DNA from: Bacteroides pyogenes
Lineage (GTDB): Bacteria > Bacteroidota > Bacteroidia > Bacteroidales > Bacteroidaceae
NCBI RefSeq assembly: GCF_014196225.1
Contig: NZ_JACIDI010000023.1
Span: 1 to 44,311 of the forward strand
DNA length: 44,311 nt
Reading direction: 5' to 3'
Each line of letters opens with the position of its first letter. Positions within the stretch are counted from its first letter, which is position 1. Position numbers and translations under genes: made by a program. Under the pieces are notes generated by a model. It was not told where the DNA came from, searched no databases, and saw only the letters and a program-made list of their open reading frames with translations. This document shows positions 17,555 to 26,043 of the stretch, one piece after another.

Positions 17555-17588
17555 AAGAAGGTATCCGAAAAGGATACCTTCTTTTTTT
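17555..17588 (+). terminator. Strong rho-independent terminator
   Basis: AAGAAGGTATCC (17555-17566) pairs perfectly with GGATACCTTCTT (17572-17583) around a GAAAA loop, and seven T residues occupy 17582-17588. It closes the transcript covering 16906-17538 or a short RNA just upstream. Confidence 0.9.
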
Positions 17589-17681
17589 GATAACTATATA
17601 GCGGCTATGTAGCGTCAAAGCGTAGTTATGTGGGCAATGTATGATGAAAAGCGGTTTCTTCCATTGTTTTCACTTAATTTT

Positions 17682-17711
17682 TTTGTATTCGACTCAAAAG
17701 TACTATTTTTG
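17682..17711 (+). promoter_or_regulatory. Promoter of the tsaC-clc run
   Basis: TTTG at 17682-17685 and TATTTTTG at 17704-17711 match both boxes of the Bacteroidetes promoter, with an 18-nt spacer. The tsaC ATG lies 31 nt downstream. Confidence 0.6.
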
Positions 17712-17742
17712 TGTGTGATTCTCGATAGAAATTTTACAAGAA

Positions 17743-18306
17743 ATGATAGAAGATATTAAAAAGTCCTGTCAGGTGATGAATGAAGGGGGCGTAATTCTTT
17801 ATCCCACTGATACGGTATGGGGAATAGGATGCGATGCGACCAATGAAGAAGCTGTGCGCCGGGTGTATGAAATAAAGAAACGGGCCGACAGCAAAGCGAT
17901 GCTGGTGCTTGTGGATTCGCCGGTAAAGGTGGACTTCTATGTGCCGGATGTGCCGGATGTGGCGTGGGATTTGATGGAAGTTGCCGACAAACCGATGACG
18001 ATTATCTATTCCGGAGCCCGTAACCTGGCTTCGAACCTGCTGGCCGAAGACGGAAGCGTGGGCATCCGCATCACCAACGAACCTTTTTCCAAACAGCTCT
18101 GCCGGCAATTCCGCAAAGCGATAGTGTCTACTTCCGCCAATATCAGCGGCGAACCGGGAGCGGCCAATTTCAGCGAAATAAGTGAGGACATCAAGTCGGC
18201 TGTAGACTACATTGTAAGTTTTCGGCAGGACGACATGAGCCATCCGTCGCCTTCGAGTATTATTAAACTGGAACCGGGAGGAGTTATTAAAATTATTCGG
18301 GAATAA
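17743..18306 (+). CDS. tsaC: L-threonylcarbamoyladenylate synthase (YrdC/Sua5 family)
   Basis: Makes threonylcarbamoyl-AMP from threonine, bicarbonate and ATP, the first step of the t6A37 tRNA modification. The 187-residue protein is a single YrdC domain without the extra Sua5 domain. Visible motifs are YPTDTVWGIGCDATN near the N terminus, the substrate-binding KKRADSKAML, and VSTSANISGEPG near residue 130. It is cytoplasmic. Its stop codon directly abuts the ClC gene's ATG (18306/18307), so the two are likely translationally coupled although functionally unrelated. Confidence 0.95.
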   Translation: MIEDIKKSCQVMNEGGVILYPTDTVWGIGCDATNEEAVRRVYEIKKRADSKAMLVLVDSPVKVDFYVPDVPDVAWDLMEVADKPMTIIYSGARNLASNLLAEDGSVGIRITNEPFSKQLCRQFRKAIVSTSANISGEPGAANFSEISEDIKSAVDYIVSFRQDDMSHPSPSSIIKLEPGGVIKIIRE

Positions 18307-20100
18307 ATGGAGAAGGAAAAAGACAGTTTGATGCAGCGACTCATCAAGTGGCGCGAAGAAAACATAAAGGAGAAGAGATTTATTCTGATCTTAAGTTTCC
18401 TTGTAGGTATATTTTCGGCCATTGCCGCTTTGTTTTTAAAAACATTGATTCATGAGATTAAAGATTTTCTGACCGACAACTTTACCGCTACAGGAGCTAA
18501 CTATTTATATCTGGTATATCCCATTGTCGGAATCTTTCTGGCCGGATGGTTTGTGCGGAACATTGTGAAAGACGACATCAGCCACGGGGTAACCAAGATA
18601 TTGTATGCCATCTCCCGCAGGCAAGGACGAATCAAAAGACACAACATCTGGTCATCCACCATTGCCAGCGCCATTACCATCGGATTCGGAGGATCGGTAG
18701 GAGCCGAGGCGCCCATTGTGCTCACCGGTTCGGCCATCGGTTCCAATCTGGGCAGTGTTTTCAAAATGGAGCACCGCACGCTGATGTTGCTGGTGGGTTG
18801 CGGAGCGGCGGGAGCCGTAGCCGGTATTTTTAAAGCGCCCATTGCCGGACTGGTGTTTACGCTGGAGGTGCTGATGATCGACCTGACGATGTCTTCCTTG
18901 CTTCCCCTTTTGATTTCCGCCGTCACGGCAGCCACCGTGTCGTACGTCACGTCCGGAACGGAAGCCATGTTTAAGTTTCACCTCGATCAGGCCTTCGAGC
19001 TGGAACGTATCCCATACGTAATTTTACTGGGCATTCTCTGCGGGCTCGTCTCTCTTTATTTTACCCGCGCCATGAGCTTTGCGGAAGGAGTCTTCGCCAA
19101 GCTTTCCAACCCCTACAAGAAGCTTGCTCTCGGAGGGGTGATGCTGAGCGTGCTTATCTTCCTTTTTCCTCCGCTGTATGGCGAGGGTTACGATACGATC
19201 GAACTGCTTTTGAACGGAACCAATGCCGCCGATTGGGACAAGGTGATGGACAACTCTTTCTTCTACGGCTATGGAAGCCTGCTGCTCATTTATCTTGTGT
19301 TTATCATTCTGCTGAAAGTATTCGCCACCAGCGCAACGAACGGTGGCGGAGGATGTGGCGGTATTTTTGCTCCTTCGCTTTATCTGGGTTGTATCGCCGG
19401 ATTCGTTTTTTCTCATTTCAGCAATGATTTCGCTTTCTCCGCTTATTTGCCCGAGAAGAACTTTGCTTTGATGGGAATGGCGGGGGTGATGAGCGGAGTA
19501 ATGCACGCGCCGCTGACAGGGGTGTTTTTGATAGCCGAACTGACCGGCGGATACGACCTTTTCCTCCCGTTGATGATTGTATCGGTGAGCGCCTATCTTA
19601 CGATTATCGCTTTCGAGCCCCACAGTATCTACTCGATGCGTCTGGCAAAGAAAGGAGAATTGCTTACTCACCATAAAGACAAAGCCGTGCTGACTTTGAT
19701 GACTATGGAGAACGTGGTGGAGAAAGATTTCGTGGAGGTGCATCCGGAGATGGAACTGGGCGAACTGGTGAAAGCCATTGCCTCGTCACACCGGAATGTG
19801 TTCCCGGTGACGGATAAGAAAACGGGCGTATTGCTTGGCATCGTGTTGTTGGACGACATACGCAACATCATGTTCCGTCAGGAACTCTACCACCGGTTTA
19901 CGGTGAACAAGCTGATGACTTCGGCGCCTGCCAAGATATACGATACCGACGGCATGGAGCAGGTGATGCAGACTTTCGACGATACGAAAGCATGGAACCT
20001 GCCTGTGGTGGATGAGGCGGGACGCTATGAAGGATTCGTCTCGAAGTCGAAAATCTTCAATTCGTACAGAGAGGTGTTGGTACACTTCTCGGAAGATTAA
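18307..20100 (+). CDS. ClC-family chloride channel or antiporter with CBS domains
   Basis: A 597-residue membrane protein. Residues about 20-430 form the ClC core of many helices. Signatures are GSVGAEAPIVLTGSAIGSNL (the family GxEGP loop appears as GAEAP, keeping the gating glutamate), GIFKAPIAGLVFTLEVL, and the ion-path loop GGGGCGGIFAPSLYLG. Two CBS domains follow, at about 465-590 (LMTMENVVEKDFVEVHPEME; KLMTSAPAKIYDTDGMEQVM), and probably bind adenine nucleotides. Whether it is a chloride/proton exchanger or a channel cannot be decided by eye. It is co-transcribed with tsaC. Confidence 0.95.
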   Translation: MEKEKDSLMQRLIKWREENIKEKRFILILSFLVGIFSAIAALFLKTLIHEIKDFLTDNFTATGANYLYLVYPIVGIFLAGWFVRNIVKDDISHGVTKILYAISRRQGRIKRHNIWSSTIASAITIGFGGSVGAEAPIVLTGSAIGSNLGSVFKMEHRTLMLLVGCGAAGAVAGIFKAPIAGLVFTLEVLMIDLTMSSLLPLLISAVTAATVSYVTSGTEAMFKFHLDQAFELERIPYVILLGILCGLVSLYFTRAMSFAEGVFAKLSNPYKKLALGGVMLSVLIFLFPPLYGEGYDTIELLLNGTNAADWDKVMDNSFFYGYGSLLLIYLVFIILLKVFATSATNGGGGCGGIFAPSLYLGCIAGFVFSHFSNDFAFSAYLPEKNFALMGMAGVMSGVMHAPLTGVFLIAELTGGYDLFLPLMIVSVSAYLTIIAFEPHSIYSMRLAKKGELLTHHKDKAVLTLMTMENVVEKDFVEVHPEMELGELVKAIASSHRNVFPVTDKKTGVLLGIVLLDDIRNIMFRQELYHRFTVNKLMTSAPAKIYDTDGMEQVMQTFDDTKAWNLPVVDEAGRYEGFVSKSKIFNSYREVLVHFSED

Positions 20101-20173
20101 ACAAATGGCGATGAGAACGAGACGATTGAGGCTTTACGTATGAATAAAAGTAGATTTCTAACAAAAAACTGCA

Positions 20174-21142
20174 ATGGAAAAGAAAGATTTAAGAATAGTA
20201 TATATGGGTACTCCCGACTTTGCGGTGGAGAGTCTGCGCCAATTGGTGGAAGGCGGATATAATGTGGCAGGCGTGATAACGATGCCCGATAAACCCGCCG
20301 GACGGGGACATAAGATACAGTATTCTCCGGTGAAGCAATACGTTTTGAGCCAGAATCTCCCGTTGTTGCAACCGCAGAACCTGAAGGATGAATCATTTAT
20401 ACAGTCGCTGCGCGACTGGAAGGCCGACCTGCAGATTGTGGTGGCTTTCCGCATGCTTCCGGAAGTGGTGTGGAATATGCCTCGTCTGGGCACTTTCAAT
20501 CTTCACGCTTCGCTGTTGCCTCAGTATCGCGGAGCGGCGCCCATCAACTGGGCGGTGATAAACGGGGATACGGAGACGGGCATCACCACATTCTTTTTGA
20601 AGCACGAAATAGATACGGGCGAGGTGATTCGGCAGCAACGGGTGTCCATTGCCGACACGGACAATGTGGAGGTGGTGCACGACAAACTGATGATGCTGGG
20701 CGGCAAGCTGGTTGTCGAAACGGTAGACGATATTCTGAACGACAGGGTGAAGCCGATGCCTCAGGAAGAGATGGCGGTGGCGGGCGAACTTCGTCCGGCT
20801 CCGAAGATTTTCAAGGAGACGTGCCGGATAGACTGGAACCGGTCGGTGAAAAAGATATACGACTTCGTGCGCGGACTGTCTCCGTATCCGGGCGCATGGA
20901 CCGAATTGATTAGCCCGGAAGGCGAAACAGTGGTGCTGAAAATCTTCGAAAGCGAAAAAAACGTTGAAGAGCACCGACTGGTTCCGGGAACCATCGTCAC
21001 CGACGGAAAGAAGACAATCAAAATAGCCGTGCCCGACGGATTCCTTTCCATCCTTTCGTTGCAACTGCCGGGTAAGAAACGTTTGAAAACGGATGAATTG
21101 CTTCGCGGATTCCGGCTGACCGGCGCGTATAAAGTACATTGA
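20174..21142 (+). CDS. fmt: Methionyl-tRNA formyltransferase
   Basis: Formylates initiator Met-tRNA using 10-formyl-THF. The 322-residue protein has the expected N-terminal formyltransferase domain with YMGTPDFAVESL, the family motif HASLLPQYRGAAPINWAVI (catalytic Asn/His/Asp region) and ETGITTFFLKHEIDTGEV. A C-terminal tRNA-binding OB-like domain follows. Length matches E. coli Fmt (315). The ATG at 20174 lies 73 bp after the ClC stop, with A-rich sequence before it. Confidence 0.97.
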   Translation: MEKKDLRIVYMGTPDFAVESLRQLVEGGYNVAGVITMPDKPAGRGHKIQYSPVKQYVLSQNLPLLQPQNLKDESFIQSLRDWKADLQIVVAFRMLPEVVWNMPRLGTFNLHASLLPQYRGAAPINWAVINGDTETGITTFFLKHEIDTGEVIRQQRVSIADTDNVEVVHDKLMMLGGKLVVETVDDILNDRVKPMPQEEMAVAGELRPAPKIFKETCRIDWNRSVKKIYDFVRGLSPYPGAWTELISPEGETVVLKIFESEKNVEEHRLVPGTIVTDGKKTIKIAVPDGFLSILSLQLPGKKRLKTDELLRGFRLTGAYKVH

Positions 21143-21240
21143 CACGCTTCCGGGCATAGCCTGCGGGGAGTGTGATGCCGGAATTGAAACATCGTATGAA
21201 TTTGAATTAACCTATTTCGAATCCCATAAATAAATAAAAA

Positions 21241-21891
21241 ATGAAACCAATAATCGCTCCTTCCATTCTTTCCGCAGATTTCGGAAATCTGGCGAGAGAC
21301 ATTGAAATGATCAACCGCAGCGAGGCGGAGTGGGTACATATCGACATAATGGACGGCGTGTTTGTGCCGAATATCTCGTTCGGCTTCCCGGTCTTGAAGT
21401 ACGTGGCAAAACTCAGCCGGAAGCCTTTGGATGTTCACCTGATGATTGTCAGTCCGGAGAAATTCATTCCCGAAGTAAAGGCGCTGGGCGCTCATACGAT
21501 GAACGTACACTATGAGGCTTGTCCGCACCTGCACCGGGTGATTCAACAGATCAGAGAAGCCGGAATGCAGCCGGCGGTGACGATCAACCCCGCTACGCCG
21601 GTGGATGTATTGAAAGATATTATCCGCGATGTCTACATGGTGTTGCTGATGAGTGTGAATCCCGGATTCGGCGGACAGAAGTTTATCGAACATTCGCTGG
21701 AGAAAGTGCGTGAGCTGAAAGCATTGATAGAACGTACCGGTTCGCAGGCTTTGATTGAAGTAGACGGCGGAGTGAACCTGGAAACGGGCGCCCGCTTGGT
21801 AGAAGCCGGGGCCGATGCGCTGGTTGCAGGCAATGCAATTTTCGCCGATCCTGAACCCGAGAAAATGATTCGGATGTTGCACGGATTATAG
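21241..21891 (+). CDS. rpe: Ribulose-phosphate 3-epimerase
   Basis: Interconverts ribulose-5-phosphate and xylulose-5-phosphate in the pentose phosphate pathway. The 216-residue TIM barrel shows SILSADFGNLARDIEMI, the metal-ligand strands WVHIDIMDGVFVPN and PLDVHLMI, VNPGFGGQKFIEHSL, and IEVDGGVN near the C terminus. The metal ligands expected from the family (His, Asp, His, Asp) are all present. It follows fmt by 98 bp and precedes the minisatellite. Confidence 0.97.
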   Translation: MKPIIAPSILSADFGNLARDIEMINRSEAEWVHIDIMDGVFVPNISFGFPVLKYVAKLSRKPLDVHLMIVSPEKFIPEVKALGAHTMNVHYEACPHLHRVIQQIREAGMQPAVTINPATPVDVLKDIIRDVYMVLLMSVNPGFGGQKFIEHSLEKVRELKALIERTGSQALIEVDGGVNLETGARLVEAGADALVAGNAIFADPEPEKMIRMLHGL

Positions 21892-21913
21892 CAAAGTCGT
21901 TGCCGGACAGACT

Positions 21914-21961
21914 TCCGATTGTTTTTTTGCTCATTCAGCTCTTCACGAAAAAGCAATCGGA
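21914..21961. other. Inverted repeat just after rpe
   Basis: TCCGATTGTTTTTTT (21914-21928) and GAAAAAGCAATCGGA (21947-21961) pair over 15 bp with one imperfect position and an 18-nt loop. It starts 23 bp after the rpe stop and may end that transcript, although the T-run lies in the left arm and not after the hairpin. Confidence 0.5.
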
Positions 21962-21975
21962 CGCAGCTCTTTAAA

Positions 21976-22320
21976 GCCTGCGGTGCTTGAAAACTGGGTT
22001 TTGGTGCTTGAAAACAAAGCCTCTGATGCTTGAAAACAGAGCTTCTGATGCTTGAAAACAGAGCTTCTGATGTTTGAAAACAGAGCCTCTGATGCTTGAA
22101 AACAAAGCCTCTGATGCTTGAAAACAGAGCTTCTGGTGCTTGAAAACAAAGCCTCTGATGTTTGGAAACAGAGCCTGTAATGTTTAAATCAAAGCCCGCC
22201 GTGTTTGGTTTGAAAGCCCGCCGCCTTTTTTTTAAAGCCCGCCGTGTTTTTTTTAAAGCCCGCCGTGTTTTTTTCAAAGCCCGCGGCCTTTTTTTCTAAG
22301 CATTGGCGCCTTTTTTTCAA
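21976..22320. repeat. Degenerate 22/21-bp tandem repeat (about 16 units)
   Basis: Units start at 21976, 21998, 22019, 22041, 22063, 22085, 22107, 22129, 22151, 22173, 22194, 22216, 22237, 22258, 22279 and 22300. The first part is built on GCYTCTGATGCTTGAAAACARA (22 bp, shown in two-letter code where units vary). The second part shifts to GCCCGCCGTGTTTTTTT-type 21-bp units. Both halves keep the GCC/GCT start and the A-rich end, so they look like one array that diverged. Because 22 is not a multiple of 3, it is unlikely to be coding. No spacers of CRISPR type are present. Confidence 0.9.
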
Positions 22321-22575
22321 TTGACGGCCTCCATAAATTATCTTTCTCTTTTTCAACGACTTATACCTTTCCGAAGGAATGGAGATAAAAGATCCTCTCT
22401 CCTATCCGTTTGGAGGATGGAAATGGCAGACTGCATGAAACTAAGAAAGAGAATCTTCTGAGGAGTCCGTACATGAGTGCGAAGAAGCGAAGGGATTCGG
22501 CAGGTCTTGGAGCGGAACGATGCGGGAAAAGAATTTTTAAAAGCTTTATGTATCAATAACGGATTTGAAGCGATC
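22321..22575. other. Non-coding stretch before comEC
   Basis: About 255 bp after the tandem repeat. The comEC frame is open back to 22477, but that extension is not hydrophobic or family-like. I see no clear promoter box or hairpin here. Confidence 0.4.
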
Positions 22576-24672
22576 ATGTTGCCTACTGCCTCGTTGCATC
22601 GATATCCTTACGTGCGTCTGCTTGTTCCATGGATAGCAGGCATTTTTTGCGGAGATCGGTTTTTCGACCGGCCGACGGGTTTGTCTCTCCCCGTTTTTCT
22701 CTTTGCACTGTTTGCCGTACTGTCTGTCGGGTGTCATTTCCTGAAGCGGCATACCCTACGGTGGTGTTTCGGATTGTCCGTAACGATGCTTTGTTTTGCC
22801 GGGGGATGGATTGCCATTACTCTTTCTCTCCGGCAGTCGGTTTACGCTTTTCCCGAAGGAGAAATGGCGTATCACCTATCTCTGTCCGACAAGCCCGAAC
22901 GGAAGGCGAAGAGTTTCCTGTGCCGTGTCGATGTAAGGTCGTATCGCGATTCGCTGTCCGTTCGTCCGGTCTCTCGCCGGGCAATTGTTTATTTTCAGGC
23001 GGATTCCGCTGCGGCCGCCTTGCGCGAAGGAGACGAATTGCTGGTGTTCGCGCGCATTTCTCCGCCGGCAAACCGGAACAACTTCGATGAATTCGACTAT
23101 GCCCGCTTTCTCTTGCGTAAAGGGACAGCAGGTACGGGATACGCGGCTTCGGGCAAATGGACGAAACTCCCGGTGCGCCGTCCTCCCGGGTGGCATGGTT
23201 TGGCAGGCAACTATCGGGAGCAATTGCTCGATATTTATCGTTCGTTGGGTTTCGACGGTGATGAATTGGCTGTGCTTTCGGCGCTCACGGTAGGCGATAA
23301 ACGTGAATTGAGCGAAGACATCCGCGAAAGTTATTCGGTTGCCGGAGTCAGCCACGTATTGGCTTTGTCGGGTTTGCATATCGGCCTGCTGACCGGGTTG
23401 CTTCTGTTTATCCTGAAGCCTTTAACAAGGCGTTCCCCGACAGGAAGAGTGGCGGGAGCAGTTCTGCTGACGGCCGTTTTGTGGCTTTTCGCCTTTGTCA
23501 CCGGCTTCGCGCCATCGGTGGTTCGTTCCGTCTGCATGTTTTCCATCTGGATATCCGGCAGCCTGTTGGCAAGAAAGTCCTTGTCGGTCAACACGCTGGC
23601 TGCAACAGCTTTCGCCATGTTGCTCTATCGTCCGTCGTGGCTGTTCGATGTCGGGTTTCAATTGTCCTTTCTGGCGGTTGCTTCCATCCTGTTGTTGCAT
23701 CCCGTCGTCTATCCGCTTATTTCGTTGAAAGGACGAACGGGTACATACATTGGCGGACTGATGAGTGTGTCCGTTGCGGCGCAAGTGGGCACGGCGCCGC
23801 TCGTTTGGGTTTACTTCTCCCGTTTTCCCGTGCATTTTCTGCTCACCAACCTCGTGGTTCTGCCGCTTGTCACAATCATTCTTTATGCGGCGGTCCTGAT
23901 GCTGGCGCTCACTCCTTTTCCGGCGGCGCAGGCTGTCGCGGCGCTTCCTGTCCGTTTGCTGCTGAAAACACTCAACGGTTTTGTGCAGTGGGCGGAACAG
24001 CTTCCTTACGCGTCGGTCGACCACATCCGGTTTAGCCTGGCGGAAGCCGTAATCGTCTACCTTTTTCTTGTGTTTCTGCTATGCTTTGCGCGCATACGCC
24101 GGGCACGATACCTTCAGGCATGTCTTTTTTGCCTGCTGTCGCTAGCCGCTTTTCGCGCGATAACGGATTGGCGCCATCGCCCGCAGCGGAGCATTGTCTT
24201 TTACAACCTGCCCAATTGCCCGGTTGTTCACTGCGTGGAGGGTGACGGGCGCTCGTGGCTGAGCTATGCGGACAGCGTGCCCGATACCGAAAGCTTGCGG
24301 CGCACGGCAGGACGCTTCTGGCAACGCAGCCGGCTGAAGGAGCCGAAACATGTGATTGCCGACCATCGCGAAGGAAACTTCTTCATTCGCCAACGCCTGC
24401 TTACTTTTTACGATTGCCGCGTATGTATCGTTGCCGATAATCGCTGGCGCGGAAAAACAGCGCGTGGCCCGTTGCCGGTTCGTTACCTCTATCTTTGTCG
24501 CGGTTATGGCGGGCGGTTGCAAGAACTTGTCCCGCTGTTCGCCCCTTCGTGCGTGGTCATGGATGCGTCGCTTTCCGACCGGCGGAGGCGTCTTTTCGAA
24601 AAAGAATGCGAACAATTGGGAATCCGCTTTATCTCCTTGCCCGATAAAGGTTCTGTCCGGTTTTTGCTTTAA
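22576..24672 (+). CDS. comEC: ComEC/Rec2-family inner-membrane DNA-uptake protein
   Basis: From ATG 22576 this is a 698-residue polytopic protein. It has an N-terminal DUF4131-type region (two or three helices, then a soluble OB-like part at about 90-200). The Competence domain follows (ALTVGDKRELSEDIRESYSV, GVSHVLALSGLHIGLL, then many helices to about 520). The C-terminal ~150 residues are soluble but lack a recognisable metallo-beta-lactamase HxHxDH motif, so the nuclease-like domain of longer ComEC proteins is absent or reduced. The family carries single-stranded DNA across the inner membrane during transformation. Whether this organism is competent is not shown by the window. Confidence 0.92.
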   Translation: MLPTASLHRYPYVRLLVPWIAGIFCGDRFFDRPTGLSLPVFLFALFAVLSVGCHFLKRHTLRWCFGLSVTMLCFAGGWIAITLSLRQSVYAFPEGEMAYHLSLSDKPERKAKSFLCRVDVRSYRDSLSVRPVSRRAIVYFQADSAAAALREGDELLVFARISPPANRNNFDEFDYARFLLRKGTAGTGYAASGKWTKLPVRRPPGWHGLAGNYREQLLDIYRSLGFDGDELAVLSALTVGDKRELSEDIRESYSVAGVSHVLALSGLHIGLLTGLLLFILKPLTRRSPTGRVAGAVLLTAVLWLFAFVTGFAPSVVRSVCMFSIWISGSLLARKSLSVNTLAATAFAMLLYRPSWLFDVGFQLSFLAVASILLLHPVVYPLISLKGRTGTYIGGLMSVSVAAQVGTAPLVWVYFSRFPVHFLLTNLVVLPLVTIILYAAVLMLALTPFPAAQAVAALPVRLLLKTLNGFVQWAEQLPYASVDHIRFSLAEAVIVYLFLVFLLCFARIRRARYLQACLFCLLSLAAFRAITDWRHRPQRSIVFYNLPNCPVVHCVEGDGRSWLSYADSVPDTESLRRTAGRFWQRSRLKEPKHVIADHREGNFFIRQRLLTFYDCRVCIVADNRWRGKTARGPLPVRYLYLCRGYGGRLQELVPLFAPSCVVMDASLSDRRRRLFEKECEQLGIRFISLPDKGSVRFLL

Positions 24673-24696
24673 GTACGGAGAAATATTGTACATTTG
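24663..24696 (+). promoter_or_regulatory. Promoter upstream of the DHH phosphoesterase gene
   Basis: TTTG at 24663-24666 and TACATTTG at 24689-24696 match both Bacteroidetes boxes with a 22-nt spacer. It overlaps the last codons of comEC and implies a leader of about 185 nt before the ATG at 24887. Confidence 0.45.
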
Positions 24697-24886
24697 CGGA
24701 AATTAATGAAAGTGTGCCGGAAACCGCCGGAGTCCATCCGGGCAGCATACGTCTGCCGGCGGAAAAACGAATGCCGGGAAAGGATTTGGCTATGCTTTCG
24801 TGACAGAATGAAAAGATTAAACTAACAAAAAACGTGGCAATCTCGATTGGGAAACTCGCAGTCGGTGTTTGCCGCCTCATTGAACC

Positions 24887-25924
24887 ATGCTGACCAAAGT
24901 TATAGAACAGGCAAAAATAGACCATTTCAGCAAATGGTTTGTACGTGCCGATAAAGTTGTAATCGTATCCCATGTATCTCCTGATGGCGACGCCATCGGA
25001 TCGTCGTTGGGGTTGTACCATTTTCTTGAATCGCAGGGGAAAACGGCCCATGTGATAGTTCCCAACGCTTTCCCCGACTTCCTGCGGTGGATGCCGGGTA
25101 GCAAAGATATTCTGCTGTACGATCGTTACAAAGACTTTGCCGATAAACTGATTGCCGAGGCGGATGTGATTTGCTGCCTGGATTTCAACACCCTGAAGCG
25201 CATCGATGCGATGGAAGATGCCGTAGCTGCATCTCCCGCCCGCAAGATATTGATCGATCACCACTTGTATCCGGACGATTTTTGCCGGATCACCATGTCC
25301 TATCCCGTTATTTCTTCCACTTCCGAGTTGGTGTTTCGCCTTATCTGCCGCATGGGCTATTTCGGCGACATCACGAAAGAAGGAGCCGAATGTATTTACA
25401 CCGGCATGATGACCGATACGGGCGGATTTACTTATAACTCGAACAACCGGGAGATTTATTTCATCATCGGCGAATTGCTCTCTAAAGGAATAGACAAGGA
25501 CGATATTTACCGGAATGTGTACAACACCTACTCTGAAAGCCGGTTGCGATTGATGGGCTACGTCCTGTCCAACATGCGGGTTTATTCCGATTGTAATGCG
25601 GCCTTGATTACATTGACCAAAGAAGAGCAGGGCAAGTTTGCCTATGTGAAAGGCGACAGCGAAGGCTTTGTCAACATTCCTCTCTCTATCAAGAACGTTT
25701 GTTTCTCCTGCTTCCTGCGCGAAGATACCGAAAAACCGATAATCAAGATATCGCTTCGTTCTGTCGGCAAATTTCCGTGCAACGAGTTGGCGGCGGAATT
25801 CTTCAACGGAGGAGGGCATTTGAACGCTTCGGGCGGTGAGTTCTTCGGCACGATGGATGAGGCCAAGGCGGTGTTCGAACAAGCCCTTGCCAAGTATAAG
25901 CCTTTGTTGACCGCCAATGGCTGA
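24887..25924 (+). CDS. DHH/DHHA1 phosphoesterase (NrnA-type nanoRNase / pAp phosphatase)
   Basis: A 345-residue cytoplasmic enzyme. DHH-domain metal motifs are visible: SHVSPDGDAIGSSLGLYHF (DxD), ICCLDFNTL, ILIDHHLYPD (the DHH signature) and GMMTDTGGFTYNSNNREIYF. The C-terminal DHHA1 domain ends with GGGHLNASGGEF, the conserved GGGH nucleotide-binding loop. Relatives degrade 2-5 nt RNAs and dephosphorylate pAp; some act on cyclic dinucleotide products. The exact substrate here is inference. It follows comEC in the same direction but appears to have its own promoter. Confidence 0.92.
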   Translation: MLTKVIEQAKIDHFSKWFVRADKVVIVSHVSPDGDAIGSSLGLYHFLESQGKTAHVIVPNAFPDFLRWMPGSKDILLYDRYKDFADKLIAEADVICCLDFNTLKRIDAMEDAVAASPARKILIDHHLYPDDFCRITMSYPVISSTSELVFRLICRMGYFGDITKEGAECIYTGMMTDTGGFTYNSNNREIYFIIGELLSKGIDKDDIYRNVYNTYSESRLRLMGYVLSNMRVYSDCNAALITLTKEEQGKFAYVKGDSEGFVNIPLSIKNVCFSCFLREDTEKPIIKISLRSVGKFPCNELAAEFFNGGGHLNASGGEFFGTMDEAKAVFEQALAKYKPLLTANG

Positions 25925-26009
25925 AAAAGTGAAGGTTAAAAGAGGATGGGAAAAGGTTAAAAGATACGAACTTTGAAGCATGCTCTTCATACTTTCCGTG
26001 AATTTGAAA

Positions 26010-26017
26010 TACATTTG
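26010..26017 (+). promoter_or_regulatory. -7 box upstream of the DUF4827 gene
   Basis: TACATTTG matches TAnnTTTG, 26 nt before the ATG at 26044. The -33 region is weak. Confidence 0.4.
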
Positions 26018-26043
26018 TACAGAATATAGCTAAATGACAGATA

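Noticed and set aside
17202..17618. 138-codon minus-strand frame
   Set aside because: It spans the plus-strand terminator and the end of the preceding gene and has low-complexity basic composition.
21633..22277. Minus-strand frame with repeated KHQRLCFQ-type units
   Set aside because: It arises because a 22-bp repeat leaves all frames open; units cycle through three frames and the start lies inside rpe.
21976..22320. CRISPR array
   Set aside because: Units are directly adjacent with no unique spacers and no cas genes are nearby.
22477..22575. Longer N terminus for comEC
   Set aside because: The extra 33 residues are polar and not family-like; the ATG at 22576 starts the hydrophobic N-terminal domain.
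24706..24819. 37-codon ORF in the leader of the DHH phosphoesterase gene
   Set aside because: Its composition is Arg/Cys-rich and it has no ribosome site; it most likely occurs by chance in a GC-richer leader.
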